From: Endomychus coccineus
Taxonomy: Eukaryota > Arthropoda > Insecta > Coleoptera > Endomychidae
Direction of reading: 5' to 3'
DNA length: 64,000 nucleotides
NCBI GenBank assembly: GCA_958510875.1
Contig: OY294068.1
Coordinates: forward strand, 81,587,978 to 81,651,977
Shown here: in pieces, positions 1-13,300 of the stretch
Layout of the letters: each line of letters opens with the position of its first letter
Numbering within the stretch: the first letter of the stretch is position 1
The notes under the pieces: generated by a model
Database searches by the model: none
What the model saw: the letters and a program-made list of their open reading frames with translations, nothing else
What the model was told of the DNA's origin: nothing
Made by a program: the position numbers and the translations under genes

Positions 1-1049
1 ATAATGTACACAACAAAGATGTATTCCAACCAGATATTCGTCTTTCAAATTCTTACAATTATAACATTTTTTGAGATACTCGAGCAGAGAACATCTATTG
101 AAAGCTTTGCAGATTGCGTGCAAGTTAGCAAAGCTGAAATCAGATACCACTCCAGAAAATGCTGGCCAATAGCTATTGATCTCCCAGAAACAGCGAAAAT
201 CATTCATGATTTTAAATATGGAATTGGCGTCATGAGTAGATATCATAGAAAAAATAGGATAAATTCTTCAAGTTGTTCGTAACTACATAATTTTACATTG
301 AATGGTACGCTCACTTCCTTTATACATTCTGGATGGTCGTATTGCATGCGATTGATATCAATTCGTTTTTGTTCCTATCCAATTGAGCCATTACACAGCC
401 TCGGATTTAATTTTTTGTAGGTACTCGTTCCGGTTTTCATAAATTTTTAGTTTACATCTAAGAATGTTTTCTTCTTATAGTTAAGAGGCATTTCATGAAT
501 TAGTTTTTTTTACTGACGTCCGTTCAATTCCTTTCACGTGGCCAGTTAAATATGTTGGATGATTGAAATCTAATGAAGTGCTAAAATATCTGCTATCTTG
601 TCGTGGATACTAATCTTGAATTTTCTACAATTAAATTTGTCGTGTTTGCACACAGCAAATTTGTTTACTCTTTTATTCATTTTATTATACTTTACATTTT
701 TGTAAATGATGATACATGTATTATTTACATATTATTGTATTCTATTTCTGATATAATGTTGATAATATTTTCGATTTAGCCTGCCATCTGAATGAATAAA
801 TCTTTTTCGAGTTAACAGGTACTTCGGTTGGTTTTCCTGGACTCGACAAAATTTAATAAAACCGAAGGAATATAAAATTTTTCTGGAGCTACAGTCGGAT
901 TCTCTTCACCATTTTCTGATTGACATTCTGTAGAGCAGTACACATCGTCAAACTCCGATTCGGATGTATGATTCAATACTGGATTTTTTATAGAGGTAAT
1001 TGAATTGGATTTAGACTAATCCTATTTGGCTATGTAAATTCATCATTTT

Positions 1050-1518
1050 TAAATCTCTCTAGTCGTATCAATTCGTTTCATGATAGTTTCTAAAATGGTT
1101 TTTGGCGTCGGGCTGGAAGTGCGCTGATTGTCTAAATATTCCTTGAAATTTTCTTCGTTTCCGAACACTTCTTGGAAACTGTCAAATTGAAACGATCTAA
1201 CATCCTCCCCATGGGGATGTTTTGTTCATTGATATGCGAGCTATGAATACCTCCATCCTTTGGGAATTGCTTGTCATGGATCATATTTTTCTGTTTATTT
1301 TGCGTTTTCGTTTTCGCCGTCTGATCAGTTATCTGAGAATGAATTATAATTTTGGGTATGGATTTATCTGGAGTTTTAAATTTTCTCCAGACATTACAAA
1401 TTATTTTTCTTTTCCATAGTGAATTTTTCAAACCAATATCCCGACAGAGAGTATTATACATTGAAAATTCATATCTCCAATATTGGCAGTAATTTTCTAA
1501 ATCTTGCTTATTAGCCAA
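1050..1518 (-). pseudogene. Unrecognised coding remnant, frameshifted
   Basis: A 128-codon ORF starts at 1518 (MANKQDLENYCQYWRYEF). It has a hydrophobic/aromatic N-terminal part (SLWKRKIICNVWRKFKTPDK) and a Lys/Gln-rich middle. Near 1215 the coding signal moves to another frame, which continues as EDVRSFQFDSFQEVFGNEEN and ends at a stop near 1050. A further acidic open stretch (SESEFDDVYCSTECQSENGE) lies at about 820-990. I do not recognise the family. The shift between two protein-like frames suggests a decayed gene or transposon ORF rather than chance, but no homology is claimed. Confidence 0.35.
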
Positions 1519-2523
1519 TAGTGATTCTTGAATGAGATTATTTCATTTGCATTCTTCTCTGGAAGAAACTTATGGAGGAAGTATGATTTAAAACTATTTG
1601 TTTCATTTATAATACGAGATATATATAACACTCGCAAATCCTTATTTTGTGGTTTTTAAAGACGACGCAATTTTCACTGATATTGCATGTTCGAATATTT
1701 TATTTACTTCATAAGAATCACAATATTTACGTAATTCTGTAGCAATAGTTTCGTCGAATTTGTGATACGTGATTTTTCTTTTTACCCATCTTGCAAAATA
1801 TAAATTAGTAAAATAGACTCAAAAATAAGTTCCTGCTTATAATTGAAAGCTTTGGTGCATAGATATTAATTTTCAAGAAGGATAATGTATAAAGAAGTCT
1901 ATTACTTCAAAAATTCATCAAAATCGAAAACTAAAAAAGGTTCAATTCTCATTCAAAACCTAAAATGAAAACGTTGGAATGTATAAACAAATCTATTACT
2001 TCATAGATCCATAAAATGCGAAAACTAAAAATGTTGAATTCTCATTCAAAACCTAAAACTAAAAACGTTAGAATGATAAACAAAGCTGTAACTTTATACA
2101 TCCATAAAAAGCGACAACTACAAATGATGAATTCTCATCCAAAACTAGTTATTCAAAGTTAAAGATTTGAATCGAAATTGAAACTTCAAAACCCTGAAAT
2201 ATTATTCAGGAAATAAAATAAAAAAAACGAAGTTGAACCTAAGCTAATAGTCCAGGCTCTGAACCGGGATTTTAGCAATAATAAAAAAAAAAAACATGTA
2301 AGTTCGAATCAAAAAATTTTTTTTTTTTGCATTAGCTTGAGGAGGTTCCCAGGATCATTTATACACCTTAAAACCTCTTGGGAACCCCAAAAACACAGTT
2401 TTCTCCTTTTTTAATATTAAGAGGATAGGAATATTAGTAATTGTTTGAAAAAGAACACAGATATGTAATTACTATTTTTTTTTATTCTTAACCTTATTTT
2501 TTTCATACAATTATTTACAATAC

Positions 2524-2940
2524 TTAATATTCGTCATCAGAATCAAGAATTGGCTCGCCTCTATTATTATTACCACATTGATCTTCATCTTCGCAGTTGG
2601 TAAAATCTATATTATCATATAATTGTGTACCATCATCTTCCTCATCATTTGCAGACGTCTCGTCAACATTGGCACAAGTAGAACCTTTCTTTCGGCAGCC
2701 GCATGATCTACCACATCCGTTTTTACATCCACACGAAATTATATTTAATATTTGTTCTGGTGCTGGTACCTCTGTCATTCGGACAGGACTGAGTTCACCT
2801 GCCTGTATTTTCCATCCCCAATTTGCAGCTGTTCATTGGAATTCTGGAAATATCCTATCCGAGTCTGCACTTGAAAGTAGACGCGTTTCAGATGTTGTTT
2901 TATATCATCCACAGAAGGCGACAGATTTGCAAGATTGACT
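2524..2940 (-). pseudogene. CXC-type Cys-rich protein C-terminal fragment
   Basis: The last 85 codons encode PAPEQILNIISCGCKNGCGR followed by SCGCRKKGSTC, a tesmin/TSO1-like CXC cysteine pattern, and an acidic tail ending ILDSDDEY. Upstream, WGWKIQAGELSPV and LSPSVDDIKQHLKRVYFQVQ match, as I recall them, a repeated insect protein family tail in which 'W-G-W-K' precedes 'P-A-P-x-x-L-L-x-x-I'. The two upstream blocks are in different frames (break near 2825), so this is a decayed copy carried inside the TIR element. Confidence 0.5.
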
Positions 2941-3094
2941 GCACTCTTCTTATTAGATTTTAGTTGTGTTGTAGTTTTGGATATGAAGTAACTGCTCCTA
3001 AAAATCTTTAATTGGTCGCTGGCTGACAGATGTTCCCCTTCTTTGCTTGGTTTGTATTTATTTAAATACAGTAAACAATTTATTTCAGCTGATG

Positions 3095-3640
3095 TTGAAA
3101 ATCTGTTACCGGATTTGTGTTCAGCGACCCAAAAAACCTCCTTGGTGCATTCGAAATGCCAAAAACACGTAAATTGCGAAATAAACATATTAGGGGTGCA
3201 AAATTGGCAAATTTTGTCGATTTTACCACCCCAACGATGGATTGCAAGTAAATCTGGCTTCGGATTCGTGTTCAGCGACCCAAAAAAAAACCTTGGTGCA
3301 TTCGAAATGCCAAAAACACGTAAATTGCAAAATAACATATCAGGGGTGCGAAATTGGCCAATTTTGTCGATTTGACCACCCCTACGAAGGATTGCAAGTA
3401 AATCTGGCTACGGATTCGTGTTCAGCGACCCAAAAAACCCCCTTAGTGCATTCGAAATGCCAAAAACACGTGAATTGTAAAATAACATATTAGGGGTGCG
3501 AAATTGATCAATTTTGTCGATTTGACCACCCCTACGATAGATTACAAGTAAATCTGGCTACGGATTCGTGTTCAGCGACCCAAAAAAACCCTAGGTGGAC
3601 TCGAAATGCCAAAATATCTTTTCTTGTAGAAAATACAATT
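3095..3640. repeat. ~150-bp tandem repeat, about 3.5 copies
   Basis: The phrase TTCAGCGACCCAAAAAA recurs at 3120, 3271, 3421 and 3571, spacing 150-151 bp. Each unit has TTCGAAATGCCAAAAACACG and GTAAATCTGGCT. The array lies within the TIR element, between its ORF fragment and right terminal repeat. ORFs read through it are repeat artefacts. Confidence 0.85.
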
Positions 3641-4204
3641 GATTTCGGGCTATTTTCGCCCCCAATGGGTGGGGTTGGGGTTCCCAAGAGGTTTTAAGAT
3701 GTATGAATGATCCTGAGAACCTCCTGAAGCTAATGCAAAAAAAATGTTTGATTCGAACTTACATGTTTTTTTATTTTTATTTTCCGGTTCATAGCTTGGA
3801 CTATAATTCGTTCAGTAAGGATGAAATACTAAGAGATGATACCATCAAAGATATCTGACAAGCATGTATCCTAATATCGGTTTCTCATGCCATGAGGTGC
3901 GAACGTTGAAAACACCGCGTTTCATTAAATGATGATATTACTCAAACCATTCATCAGAAATCATTCATATTGGATATCTGAGAATCAATTTTTATACATA
4001 TACGTAGGATATATCAGAAATAATTTATATGATATATATAGGCACTTTATTCTTGCGATGATTTTTCTGAAAATCAATGATTTTTAGAATATTTAGATAC
4101 AAAAAAAACTTTTCTTCCCATTTATATTATATTGTTCATATATGAATTACTATTTTTTATATCACTACCAACCTGACTCTTCATTTCCTTCAGCACGAAG
4201 TTAA

Positions 4205-4790
4205 AAATTGACATTAAGGATAGCAATACTACCATTTGGACGACATCGAAGCAATTTTCCACTCGTACGAAGTTTTATCACATAGTTATCAATTTTCTGT
4301 ATCAACACCAAGCTGACTTCTCGTTCTTTCAGCATGAAATCAATCAATTTTTGTTTCGACGGCACCGAAGAGATTTTCCTTTCGTACGAAGTTTTGCCAT
4401 ATAGTTATCAATTTTCTGAATTGATACCAAGCTGGCTTTTCGCTTCCTTCAGCATGAAATCAATTTTTATAATAACAAGAGTAGCAATAATAATTCTTCG
4501 ACGGCACCGAAGAGATTTTCCTTTCCTATGAAGTTTTGCCATATAGTTATCAATTTTCTGTATTAATGCCAAGCTGGCTTCTCGTTTCCTTCAGCATGAA
4601 ATCAATTTTTATAATAATAATGGTAGCAATAATAACCCTTCGACGGCACCGAAGAGATTTTCCTTTCGTACGAAGTTTTGCCATATAGTAATCAATTTTC
4701 TGAATTGATACCAAGCTGGCTTCTCGTTTCCTTCAGCATGACTTTTGCCACCTTCTATACATAGTTTCCCATTTATAGATAGATTAATTA
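4205..4790. repeat. 141-142-bp tandem repeat array, about four units
   Basis: CGACGGCACCGAAGAGATTT begins at 4358, 4499 and 4641 (spacing 141 and 142), with a more diverged copy (CGACATCGAAGCAATTTTCC) at 4241. Units include CCATATAGTTATCAATTTTC and a CCTTCAGCATGA phrase. There is no coding potential, and it is unrelated in sequence to the 150-bp array upstream. Confidence 0.8.
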
Positions 4791-4799
4791 TTTTAGTAG

Positions 4800-7170
4800 G
4801 TATCTACATAAATATGTCGTTTAACTCCCATTGGTATAAAAGAATGATTTTTCAAATTGTCTAAGAGTAGAGGAACATTTTAAACAATACACTTTTATTG
4901 TAGGAATGTTTCTCATTATTAAATTTCGACGCCTATGGTCGTTCGGCTGTTTCCGGTGATTTGGCTCTTTAAATTTGGCTGCTAAGATCACACCGGTCAG
5001 CAAAATTACTTTTTATTTCGAACAAATTGCAAGTATTGCTTATCAGAATGCAATTCCATAACTTTTCAAATGAAAGGAGTCTTGTACCTGTAGTGTTATT
5101 TCTAATACAGCAATATTGATTCCTTAGTTATTATTTTGTTGAATTATTTCTTGTTCTTTTCATTTATAACGATTCTTCCTTGTTTAATAATGCTATTATT
5201 TATAATTTTGTTGATATTACTGTCTAAGTAACCAAGGTAATAGTGCAATGAGGTAATAAATATAAAACAATAGATCAGAAGTAGAATAGCTATTGAATTT
5301 ATTTCTATCATTAACATGCAAAATGCAAGTTTTGTTTGTACATGTCTCAAGCAGCTTTTTACACGATTTTTGATGCTACTTGCAGTATCTCTCACGGTAC
5401 CTTTTAGAAAACCATTACTCATTGTAAAACTTATCATTCAGTTCCTTATAAATTCCGAACTACTGAATTAATTTCTATTGTCAACATGCAAAATGCAGTT
5501 GTGTTTCGTTTGTATATCTCTCAAGCAGGTTTTTACACAATTTCTAATGCTAATTACCGTCTCAGAGGAATCAGAGAAAGGTACCTTATAAAATAATTAT
5601 TACCTGTTGTGTGGAAACCTATACATTTTGTCTGTTTGAAGCAAAATGACTTTCTATTTTGAGCAACCTGAAGGGTAAACCTTTTCAGTATGCAATTCGA
5701 TAATATTTCCCAAACCTATCATTACCAAAACCATTCGTTATCTGTCATTTTAGATTTAGAGAAAATTCTTCAGACATATCTGTGCGCCAGGTTTTCAGCT
5801 TCCAATCGGATATAATGTGTTAAATTACGCGATTAGTAATTTATATTACATTTCCTAAAGTAGGTTTGTAACCCATCTAGGTCGCTAAACAAACTAGATC
5901 AACTTCGAACGAATCCACCATCAACAGAAAAAGCCAACTTACCCAGGATATTTCTTGTCCAGATGTGAAGGGCCCTTCCTTGATATTATTTTCAATCATT
6001 CACCAACAGGAACATCAATTTCTGCACCTCCAATTATGCGTTAAAGGCACAAACGAACAATTAAGTAAATTCACGTGTGCACGTGGAGTGACCGACAGTT
6101 ATCAAGTGTGTGTGTCCTTCTCAGCTGAGCTCGGTTAACTTATCTCACAAGGGTGGACCGCGGTTCGCGAGAATTTTAAATTCAAATAACATAACACTCG
6201 CCCAACGGAGCCCATAAACAAACAAAAGAATAATTAAATAAGGCACGCGAAAGCACTATCCAACATAATGCAAGAAATAACTGAGTCAATGGAAGTATTT
6301 CATTATTAAACATTCGTACTCTCTTGGTCTGGAAATGTTCATTAAGACCATCGCTTTCAAAAAAACTTTGTTTCATGTAATATGGTAATATTTTGGAAGA
6401 GATAGATTTCCAAAAGAAAAACAATTTTTTCAATTATACGTTTTATTCTCGGGACTAGATTGAAAATTTTTCTGAATAATTATTAATTACTTACTGTATT
6501 TATTCAAGTTTTCTAGGAGCGAGTGAAGATTATGAAATATTCCCAAAAAAAAACTCAACAATCAATTTATAACAAAACTATACATTTTAGCAAATGGATT
6601 ATGAAACTATTCACCGACTATCATATTCAAATTATTTTTACGACACATTATTCTGTGGTATCTCACGTTGTACATCAATCGATTTGACCGAGTTAACATT
6701 ATCGAAATATCAAGCATATCGTTCTTGATTCATTCATTTTGTCATAACTTACCTTTCAGCTAGTCTCTCTTCGAATGATATAATAAGTAGGAAATACTCA
6801 CTTTTATCCACTAAAAAAACTTAGTACTAAGAAACATTCACTAGTACTCATTATAGAGTAAACTCAGAGTTTACTCTGATGATGGCTACTTGATAGCTGA
6901 AAGGTCCTTAGTACTTAAATATTATTTTTAGTTGATAATGGTGATTATTTCGTACTTATTAGTATTATAGTGTATCCATAGTTGTCAATTCTTTTAGTTT
7001 ATCTTGGAATTACGTTTAGTGTGTTGCGATATTCTGGAACTCCAAATAAAATAAAAAATGACCCTTCAGGAAGACTTCGCAAATTATCTATTCATGATGA
7101 TACCAACAGCTCCATATTGAAGGTTGCTTTTACTCATGTGTAGAGGGTGAATATTATTTTTGTCACAATC
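4800..7170. other. Non-genic interval downstream of MED16
   Basis: No recognisable gene or mobile element. One weak internal repetition is seen: TTGTCAACATGCAAAATGCA at 5479 resembles ATTAACATGCAAAATGCAAG at 5310, each followed by 'CTCAAGCAG-TTTTTACAC', suggesting an old ~170-bp duplication. Confidence 0.4.
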
Positions 7171-7171
7171 T

Positions 7172-7177
7172 TTTATT
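7172..7177 (-). terminator. Candidate MED16 polyadenylation signal AATAAA
   Basis: A minus-strand AATAAA lies 131 nt beyond the MED16 stop codon, which would give a 3' UTR of about 150 nt. The AT-rich context makes a chance match possible. Confidence 0.45.
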
Positions 7178-7307
7178 ATAACAATATATAATATAAATAT
7201 AGCATATGTATCAATATGATTCAGATTCAGAAATAAATCAAGTAGTGATAAGTTAAAATCAATATATGTACATTATAAACAATAGAAACTCCATGATCCA
7301 ATCAACT

Positions 7308-7344
7308 TCAGGTGTACGTCTGCATTCTCCATATTCCACCACAT
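7308..7344 (-). CDS. MED16: MED16 exon 12 (terminal residues 799-810 and stop)
   Basis: A 37-nt coding end after acceptor TTTTTTAG. With the two bases left from exon 11 it encodes CQCGGIWRMQTYT then TGA. This completes the paired-cysteine C-terminus (C-x2-C upstream, C-x-C-G-G here) seen in animal MED16 isoforms. It is too short for ORF finding and was identified by the conserved CGG-W motif, the correct phase and the splice acceptor. Confidence 0.8.
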
Positions 7345-10300
7345 CTAAAAAATAAAACCGGGTATCAAACAAGATATGCCACGACTCTATTCAAAATTAA
7401 ACACATGTTTTCACTTATTCATTACCTTGGTTCCATCACTATACGTCATATTGTATATGAGGTATGGTGATGGAACAACAAAATTAGTTTTAAAATAGCA
7501 TTCATCTATTTCGAGACGCTTATGATTTTATTATGATATACATGTGCATGTGAGTTTTTAGAAGCTAGCATTGCATAAGTATCATCATAACCTTATGTCA
7601 ATTAACAGGAGTACGGGGTACGGGATTTTGGTAGTGACAAGTTACCGACAGATGTTTCAACTATTTTCCTCAATTTGGCAGGAGTATCTATGGAAACATA
7701 TCTGTTCATTTCATTCCAAAATGTTATCAAAATTAAAATAACTTCAAAAGAAGAGAATTTCACATTTGTCAAATGAATACTTCTAATATATTTTATGTTT
7801 TCAGGCAAAGAGAAAAACCCCAAACTAAAGACTCCCCGAGTTGACCTAAAATTTATTGAAAATACATGTTGAAAACTCGGGATAGAAAAGATAATATAGT
7901 GCGCATTCGCTCATTGCAGAACCCACTTCGCGGTGGTTCCTCAAACTTGAGCTCGTGCATCGTGCAACCGTCCTAATGAAACCGGTTCCCTAATATGTTT
8001 TATCGCGGAGACTAAAGTGGTAGAAAACTTTACATTACGCAAACTACCCAATATGTTTTATCGCGGAGACTAAAGTGGTAGAAAACTTTACATTACGCAA
8101 ACTACTGCGTTTACGTTACCTACATTGAGTGTTTGTTTATAGAATTGTGACGCACTTTGTCACTTTTGTCGTTTAATACTTATTACGATCTTAATGTTTA
8201 TTTAGTTTAGAATTGGGCGCCATAAAGCTTCATAGTGCTATCTTATAGAAATCCTTGTCTCTAGGGTAGCTTCAGTGAAATAATAACCAGGATTCGAAAC
8301 GGGACAGAATGAATAGTATCAAAATTGCAGGCTTTAATTACAACCGAGACGTGGTTATAACTTAGCTAATTTTCTAAGATCGAGCAGAAATAGCTAAATA
8401 AACTGGAGAACTCCCAATAATGAATTTATTTATAAAGAAAATCAACGTAATTTAATTAAATTCGAATATATTAAATTAAAAAACATCACGAGAAAAATGT
8501 AAGGAAACTCAGAAAACAAGAATTATGCTGTACCAACAAGCCACCTACTATAAAATTGTTTACAAAGCAGGAAATGATCATTAATTATTAAGAGCGATTA
8601 TTCATGCCTTAATTACTATTGTCAAATTGTCTACGGCGAATGAAATACTCGAGTAATGCAAGTGAAAAGCGGACATAAGCGGTACTTGTTCGTCTTTATT
8701 ACTCGAGCTGCGTATACACAATACATATAATTCCTCGGTAGGTATGATATGATTACTTTAATTCATTTACACTGTTCATTCCAGGTTAGTACGCGAGGTA
8801 TCCCTCTATCGACGGTCTCACCGGTAATTGTACCAGTTTCAGATCCCTTATCTTACGTTTTCATACATCGGATAATTATAGCTTTTACTTCACAGTGTGC
8901 AAAACCTATAATTATCTCATCAGCAATACTCCGATATTTCCGGGTAATCATAGTGTACTACTCGGATATTGTGATGCGCATACACATCGCCACCTTCACC
9001 TCCTCCAATACAGGATAAACTTATCATGCACAATTGCCACAATTACTAATAATATAACTGACTTGATATTTTACGGCCGCAACCGTGAGGTACATAATGG
9101 AATAATTTGGAATCTAGAATGTACCAGAGCAATTAGCAAAATAATATTTACAGGAAACATTCGATTATTATGAGTCATAAATATGAATGAAATTCAGAAA
9201 ATTATAATGTTCATAGAATGTAACAACAACAAAATTGTTTTATTGCGACGTTTACAATATCTGTATAAAAAATACAATAGCTTGTAGGACCACACATGGC
9301 TCGTCTTAATCTGTCACTTTGTTTGGCATTATTAAATTATTGATATCGATTCAATTGCCTGGATATTTCGGCCCAAACGTGCTCAATGTAATTCGTACCC
9401 GGTGTATACGGTGACCACTTCATCCTTTTAATTCCATGATTGTATATCCGATCGTTATAATTCTCGCACAGTGGGGAAGGGCACTATCGTTAATAAATAC
9501 AGACATATTGCACCAGCAAATGGCACAATTATCGCCGCTATATCGCTATTCCGATTATATATAAAAATTATCTTCTTCTTTGTTTTATATTTTCGTCTAG
9601 CTATTTCGATATCTCAGACATTCTTTGTTTCATCAATTAAAACGACTAAGTCAGTGCGGCCATTATAACATATGTTCGACAAAATAAGCTGTCCTAAAAA
9701 CGATGGTTGGTGTCATTAGGCCATTACAGTTCCATTATATCGTTTTCCTATTTCTGTTGATACCAATATTCGATCATCACACGTATACAAACGAAAACTG
9801 ACTGGGAAATGAGGAAAGGCCTCCAGTCTAAACAAATTCATTGCTTGTGTTCTACGCTACAACGATATCTGCATGCTCGCTTCTCCGCAATCAACCGTGG
9901 GTGTATAGTGTTTTCTTAATATCAAATTATATGCCTGCAACCGTCTGACAGTTTGGTTAGTAATCACTATTCCACTAGTTTGCCTGAAGAAGCTATTCAT
10001 CTTTCATACTGCGTATTGTCTGTTTCTTTTTGCAATCAGGACTTTGAAAGTCTTGAGCATGAATTGTGGCTGTTTCTCGTTCCTTCCCATGTGTTCACGC
10101 TGCAAATACACGGTAGCTAAATACCGATTCCATGCTCGACTTACAACAGTTTGTGACACATTTGTCCACTTGAGACAAGCCTTCAAGTTTCCAACTCATT
10201 AATTGCTCAAATTGCACTGTTTCTAATCGTCCTAAAGGTATAATGTTCTCGCAAATAAAGTTTTATTGCTAGTTACAATAATAATAAAGTCGATACAAGC

Positions 10301-13300
10301 CATACTAACTACGAGCGTGAAAGTTATCATTTTGAAACCACATTCCTACATGTATTCATCAAAGGGATAAGGAAAAAAACAAGCAAAACATATTCGCTGT
10401 AAATTAGCGTTTGTGTCAATATTATGGCAATGCAATTCTTTTATTATATTTGTCAACGCAAATTGAAATACCTATTTGATTGTTGAAAATGTATATAAAT
10501 TAGTGAATGTTGTTCATTTCTTGGAACACCATAGTATGCCTTACAAATTTGTATAATTATCAGACTTACTTCAGATTTTTAATCTTCATTTTCTAGAAAC
10601 TCATTGTCTATGGTTCAAAGATTTCTAACTACAACTATTTGAAACTGATTTCAAACCTTTGCTAGAAGTTATTAGGAATTAGTAAAATACTCACTGGCAA
10701 GATCTCAGCCATCTTTGATCCCAAGCTCTAATGGCTGCAGTCCTGGTTACTGAAGCGACACCTGCTGCACCACCACATCTGACGCATTGTTTTACTGCTC
10801 TGGGCGTTCGTCCAAGATACAGATGCCTTATAGAGTCCACAGTTTGGCCGAAATTTAAATCTTGCGAATTTGACAAACATTCTGGTTCATTGCAGAATTC
10901 CAACTGATACAAATTACAACTAATAAGTTTAATAATTTAAAAACCATATAAATTAAAGTATGTTTAGCATTTTTCTCCCTATGTATCTACGCTTGAAAAA
11001 TAAATGGAGAATATCTTAACTCACAAACATACTCTACGGTAAACTTAATGTTGATTTAATATGTACAAATAAAAAAGTTTGACAGTTGGAAAGAACGATC
11101 CGTTTGAATACAAGGGGTCGTTAATGTTAGGCTTCACTTGAGGACTTCTGCGGACAGAGGATTCATAGACAATCTTGGTTTACGTATGTATCCGAGTTAC
11201 AAGAGTTCGACTACATGCAGCTGTTGTGTTTCGCCACAGGGTTGGGCATAGAACATTTTTATTTTATATTCTGAATTACTGATACAATTTTATGGTAAAA
11301 AACACTGGGGTTCAACCCGCTTGCACGATCTTGTCAAATACGTGTGACGTTAATTTCATAGAGATGAAGAATAGAGTTCTTGACTCCCATAAGCATAATG
11401 CTTTACTAAAAGATCCCATCTAAAAATTTTGAAGAGAATTCTATACAGAATGCGTTACTATAGAGATCTCTATGATGCGTTCGCCATCAAAAAACGGAGC
11501 ATAAGTGGGCGGGGCATATAGCGACTGAGTAGAAAGAGATATAGGCCTCTCTTCGAAATACTTAGATGGGGTCAAAAAATATCGCCGTCAAGAACTCTAT
11601 TCTTCATCTCTATGGTTAATTGACGGTGCCCAACCAGCAGTCGGTAGCGAGCATGCGTTGCAGCCGTTGCTACTGGTGACAATTGATCACGGTTCCCGAA
11701 GTTATTTATAATCATACTAACAATTTCGAAATGCCGATTCCTAACATGACGTATAGTTAGTGTTATGTACGTAATAAAAAATAACTGTTTTTTTTGCGTC
11801 CCTGCAGCCGAAGTAAAAAATCTTGGTCGGTCTGAAAGTACACACCAAAAAAACATGATGTCCTCTGCGGAAATCATTTCACTTTGAAGGATGATATGGA
11901 AAGTTACATAGAGTATTTTATAAAAGGTGTTTTCCGCTGTTTTTCTACTACTAAGAAGGAGATAACGGTCAGGGAAAATACTATCTCACTTCAAACACGA
12001 GAACAACAAACGCGTAACTAGAGTTAATCTGAGAATATTTTATTACATTCAGGATTCCCAAAAATAATTAAAGAAAATGATACACCAAATATCACAAGTA
12101 AAAACAAATAATTGTAAGAATACGTCTGTAAATCGAGATATTTATTTGATGATTAAAAATTTTATATTATAACTTGAAAAATACCGATTGCAAAATATAA
12201 CTATGAAAAACTCCCGTTAACGATGTTACTAAAACGTGAAATAAAAATGTGTCGGCCGTATTTAATTATCAACAAAACACAGGGTCAAACGGCTGGATAT
12301 CTGAATTTTAAATCGGATGTTGTAATTTCTTACATACTCAAGCACCATAAATTTATCTAATTTAGTCAAATTACGAGAGTCAGCCTTGAAGAATCCAAGC
12401 GGAATTTCATGTTATATAAAATAAATCATAACAATCTATAAGATATATTGAAATATCAATGATCCTGCAGATCTATCGCTCAAAACCAGATGACTACCGA
12501 CTGCAGTCTAAAGTGTATTCAACCCAACTGGCACCAGAGATAAGCAGAAGTCGAACTTAATGTTACCGCTTGATTCAATATTATTCGCATTCCCATTAGT
12601 TTGTCAGACTTGAAACGCCACATATTTACAAAATCGCTCCAGAGACGGATTAATAGCTAGGAGACTGCTCGGTCGAGCAAATAGTAATTATCCATTTAAT
12701 ATAACCACCGTCTAAGTGCGACCATGGCAAGTATTACATTACACGTGTCTTTAATCTTATTTAGTGCTCGATGGTATTGAACGAACTATAGCTACGACAT
12801 GATCAGACTACAGTTAAAGGATGTCACGCGATTGAAAGTACGTTTCGAGCGATCCGAGAATTCCTCGATATTCAGTCATTTTTTAAGCGAATTTGTTTAC
12901 ACCGGAATGACTGTCCTTTTCGGGAAAATATTCAGAAAAAAACGTAGCTTTTCCCTGATTTGAGATATCATGTTTCAACCTTATTTCAAGAGACATCCTC
13001 AGGTTAGACAGGAACTGAATCTCAGAACAAGTTTCAGCATGTTAGAGGATGCACAATTTGAAGGTAAATATGGAAAAATGTTAAATATCAAGAAACTTGG
13101 TTTTTTAATTATTTTTATCTGAATTTAAATTTGAGAGAGAATTTTTTTACCAAACTAATCTTAATGAACAAAACATTTACCAAGATTAATGAATAGCGAA
13201 TGCATGAAGTAAGTTCTTCGCTCTTAATAATTTCTATTAATGCAAACTACTACCATTTAAATTATAGGCTCCTCAACGGTTACTATAATAAAGACTTATT

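Larger units (their letters stand above)
2248..3803. mobile_element. 1.56-kb TIR element with CXC-domain tail and tandem repeats
   Basis: Both ends carry a ~145-bp inverted repeat (left 2248-2396, right about 3657-3803) starting TAGTCCARGCTMTGAACCGG. TAA occurs immediately outside each end (2245-2247 and 3804-3806), the 3-bp TWA target duplication of PIF/Harbinger elements. Inside are a minus-strand fragment for a Cys-rich protein tail (2524-2940) and 3.5 copies of a 150-bp tandem repeat. No transposase is visible, so it is a non-autonomous element, probably with a captured or residual ORF. Confidence 0.7.

Noticed and set aside
4..282. 92-codon plus-strand ORF at the window start
   Set aside because: No family motif, no adjacent exon signals, and the composition matches the surrounding AT-rich DNA.
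9471..9668. 65-codon plus-strand ORF
   Set aside because: It lies antisense within the degenerate Tc1 transposase and shows no independent signal.
10681..10695. MED16 ending at the TGA directly after SCQ (10692 region)
   Set aside because: A strong GTGAGT donor precedes the TGA and a phase-matched exon with CGGIW exists at 7344; the spliced form fits the family. The short form may still be an isoform.
11572..11877. 101-codon minus-strand ORF
   Set aside because: It overlaps the MITE terminus and has no recognisable domain.
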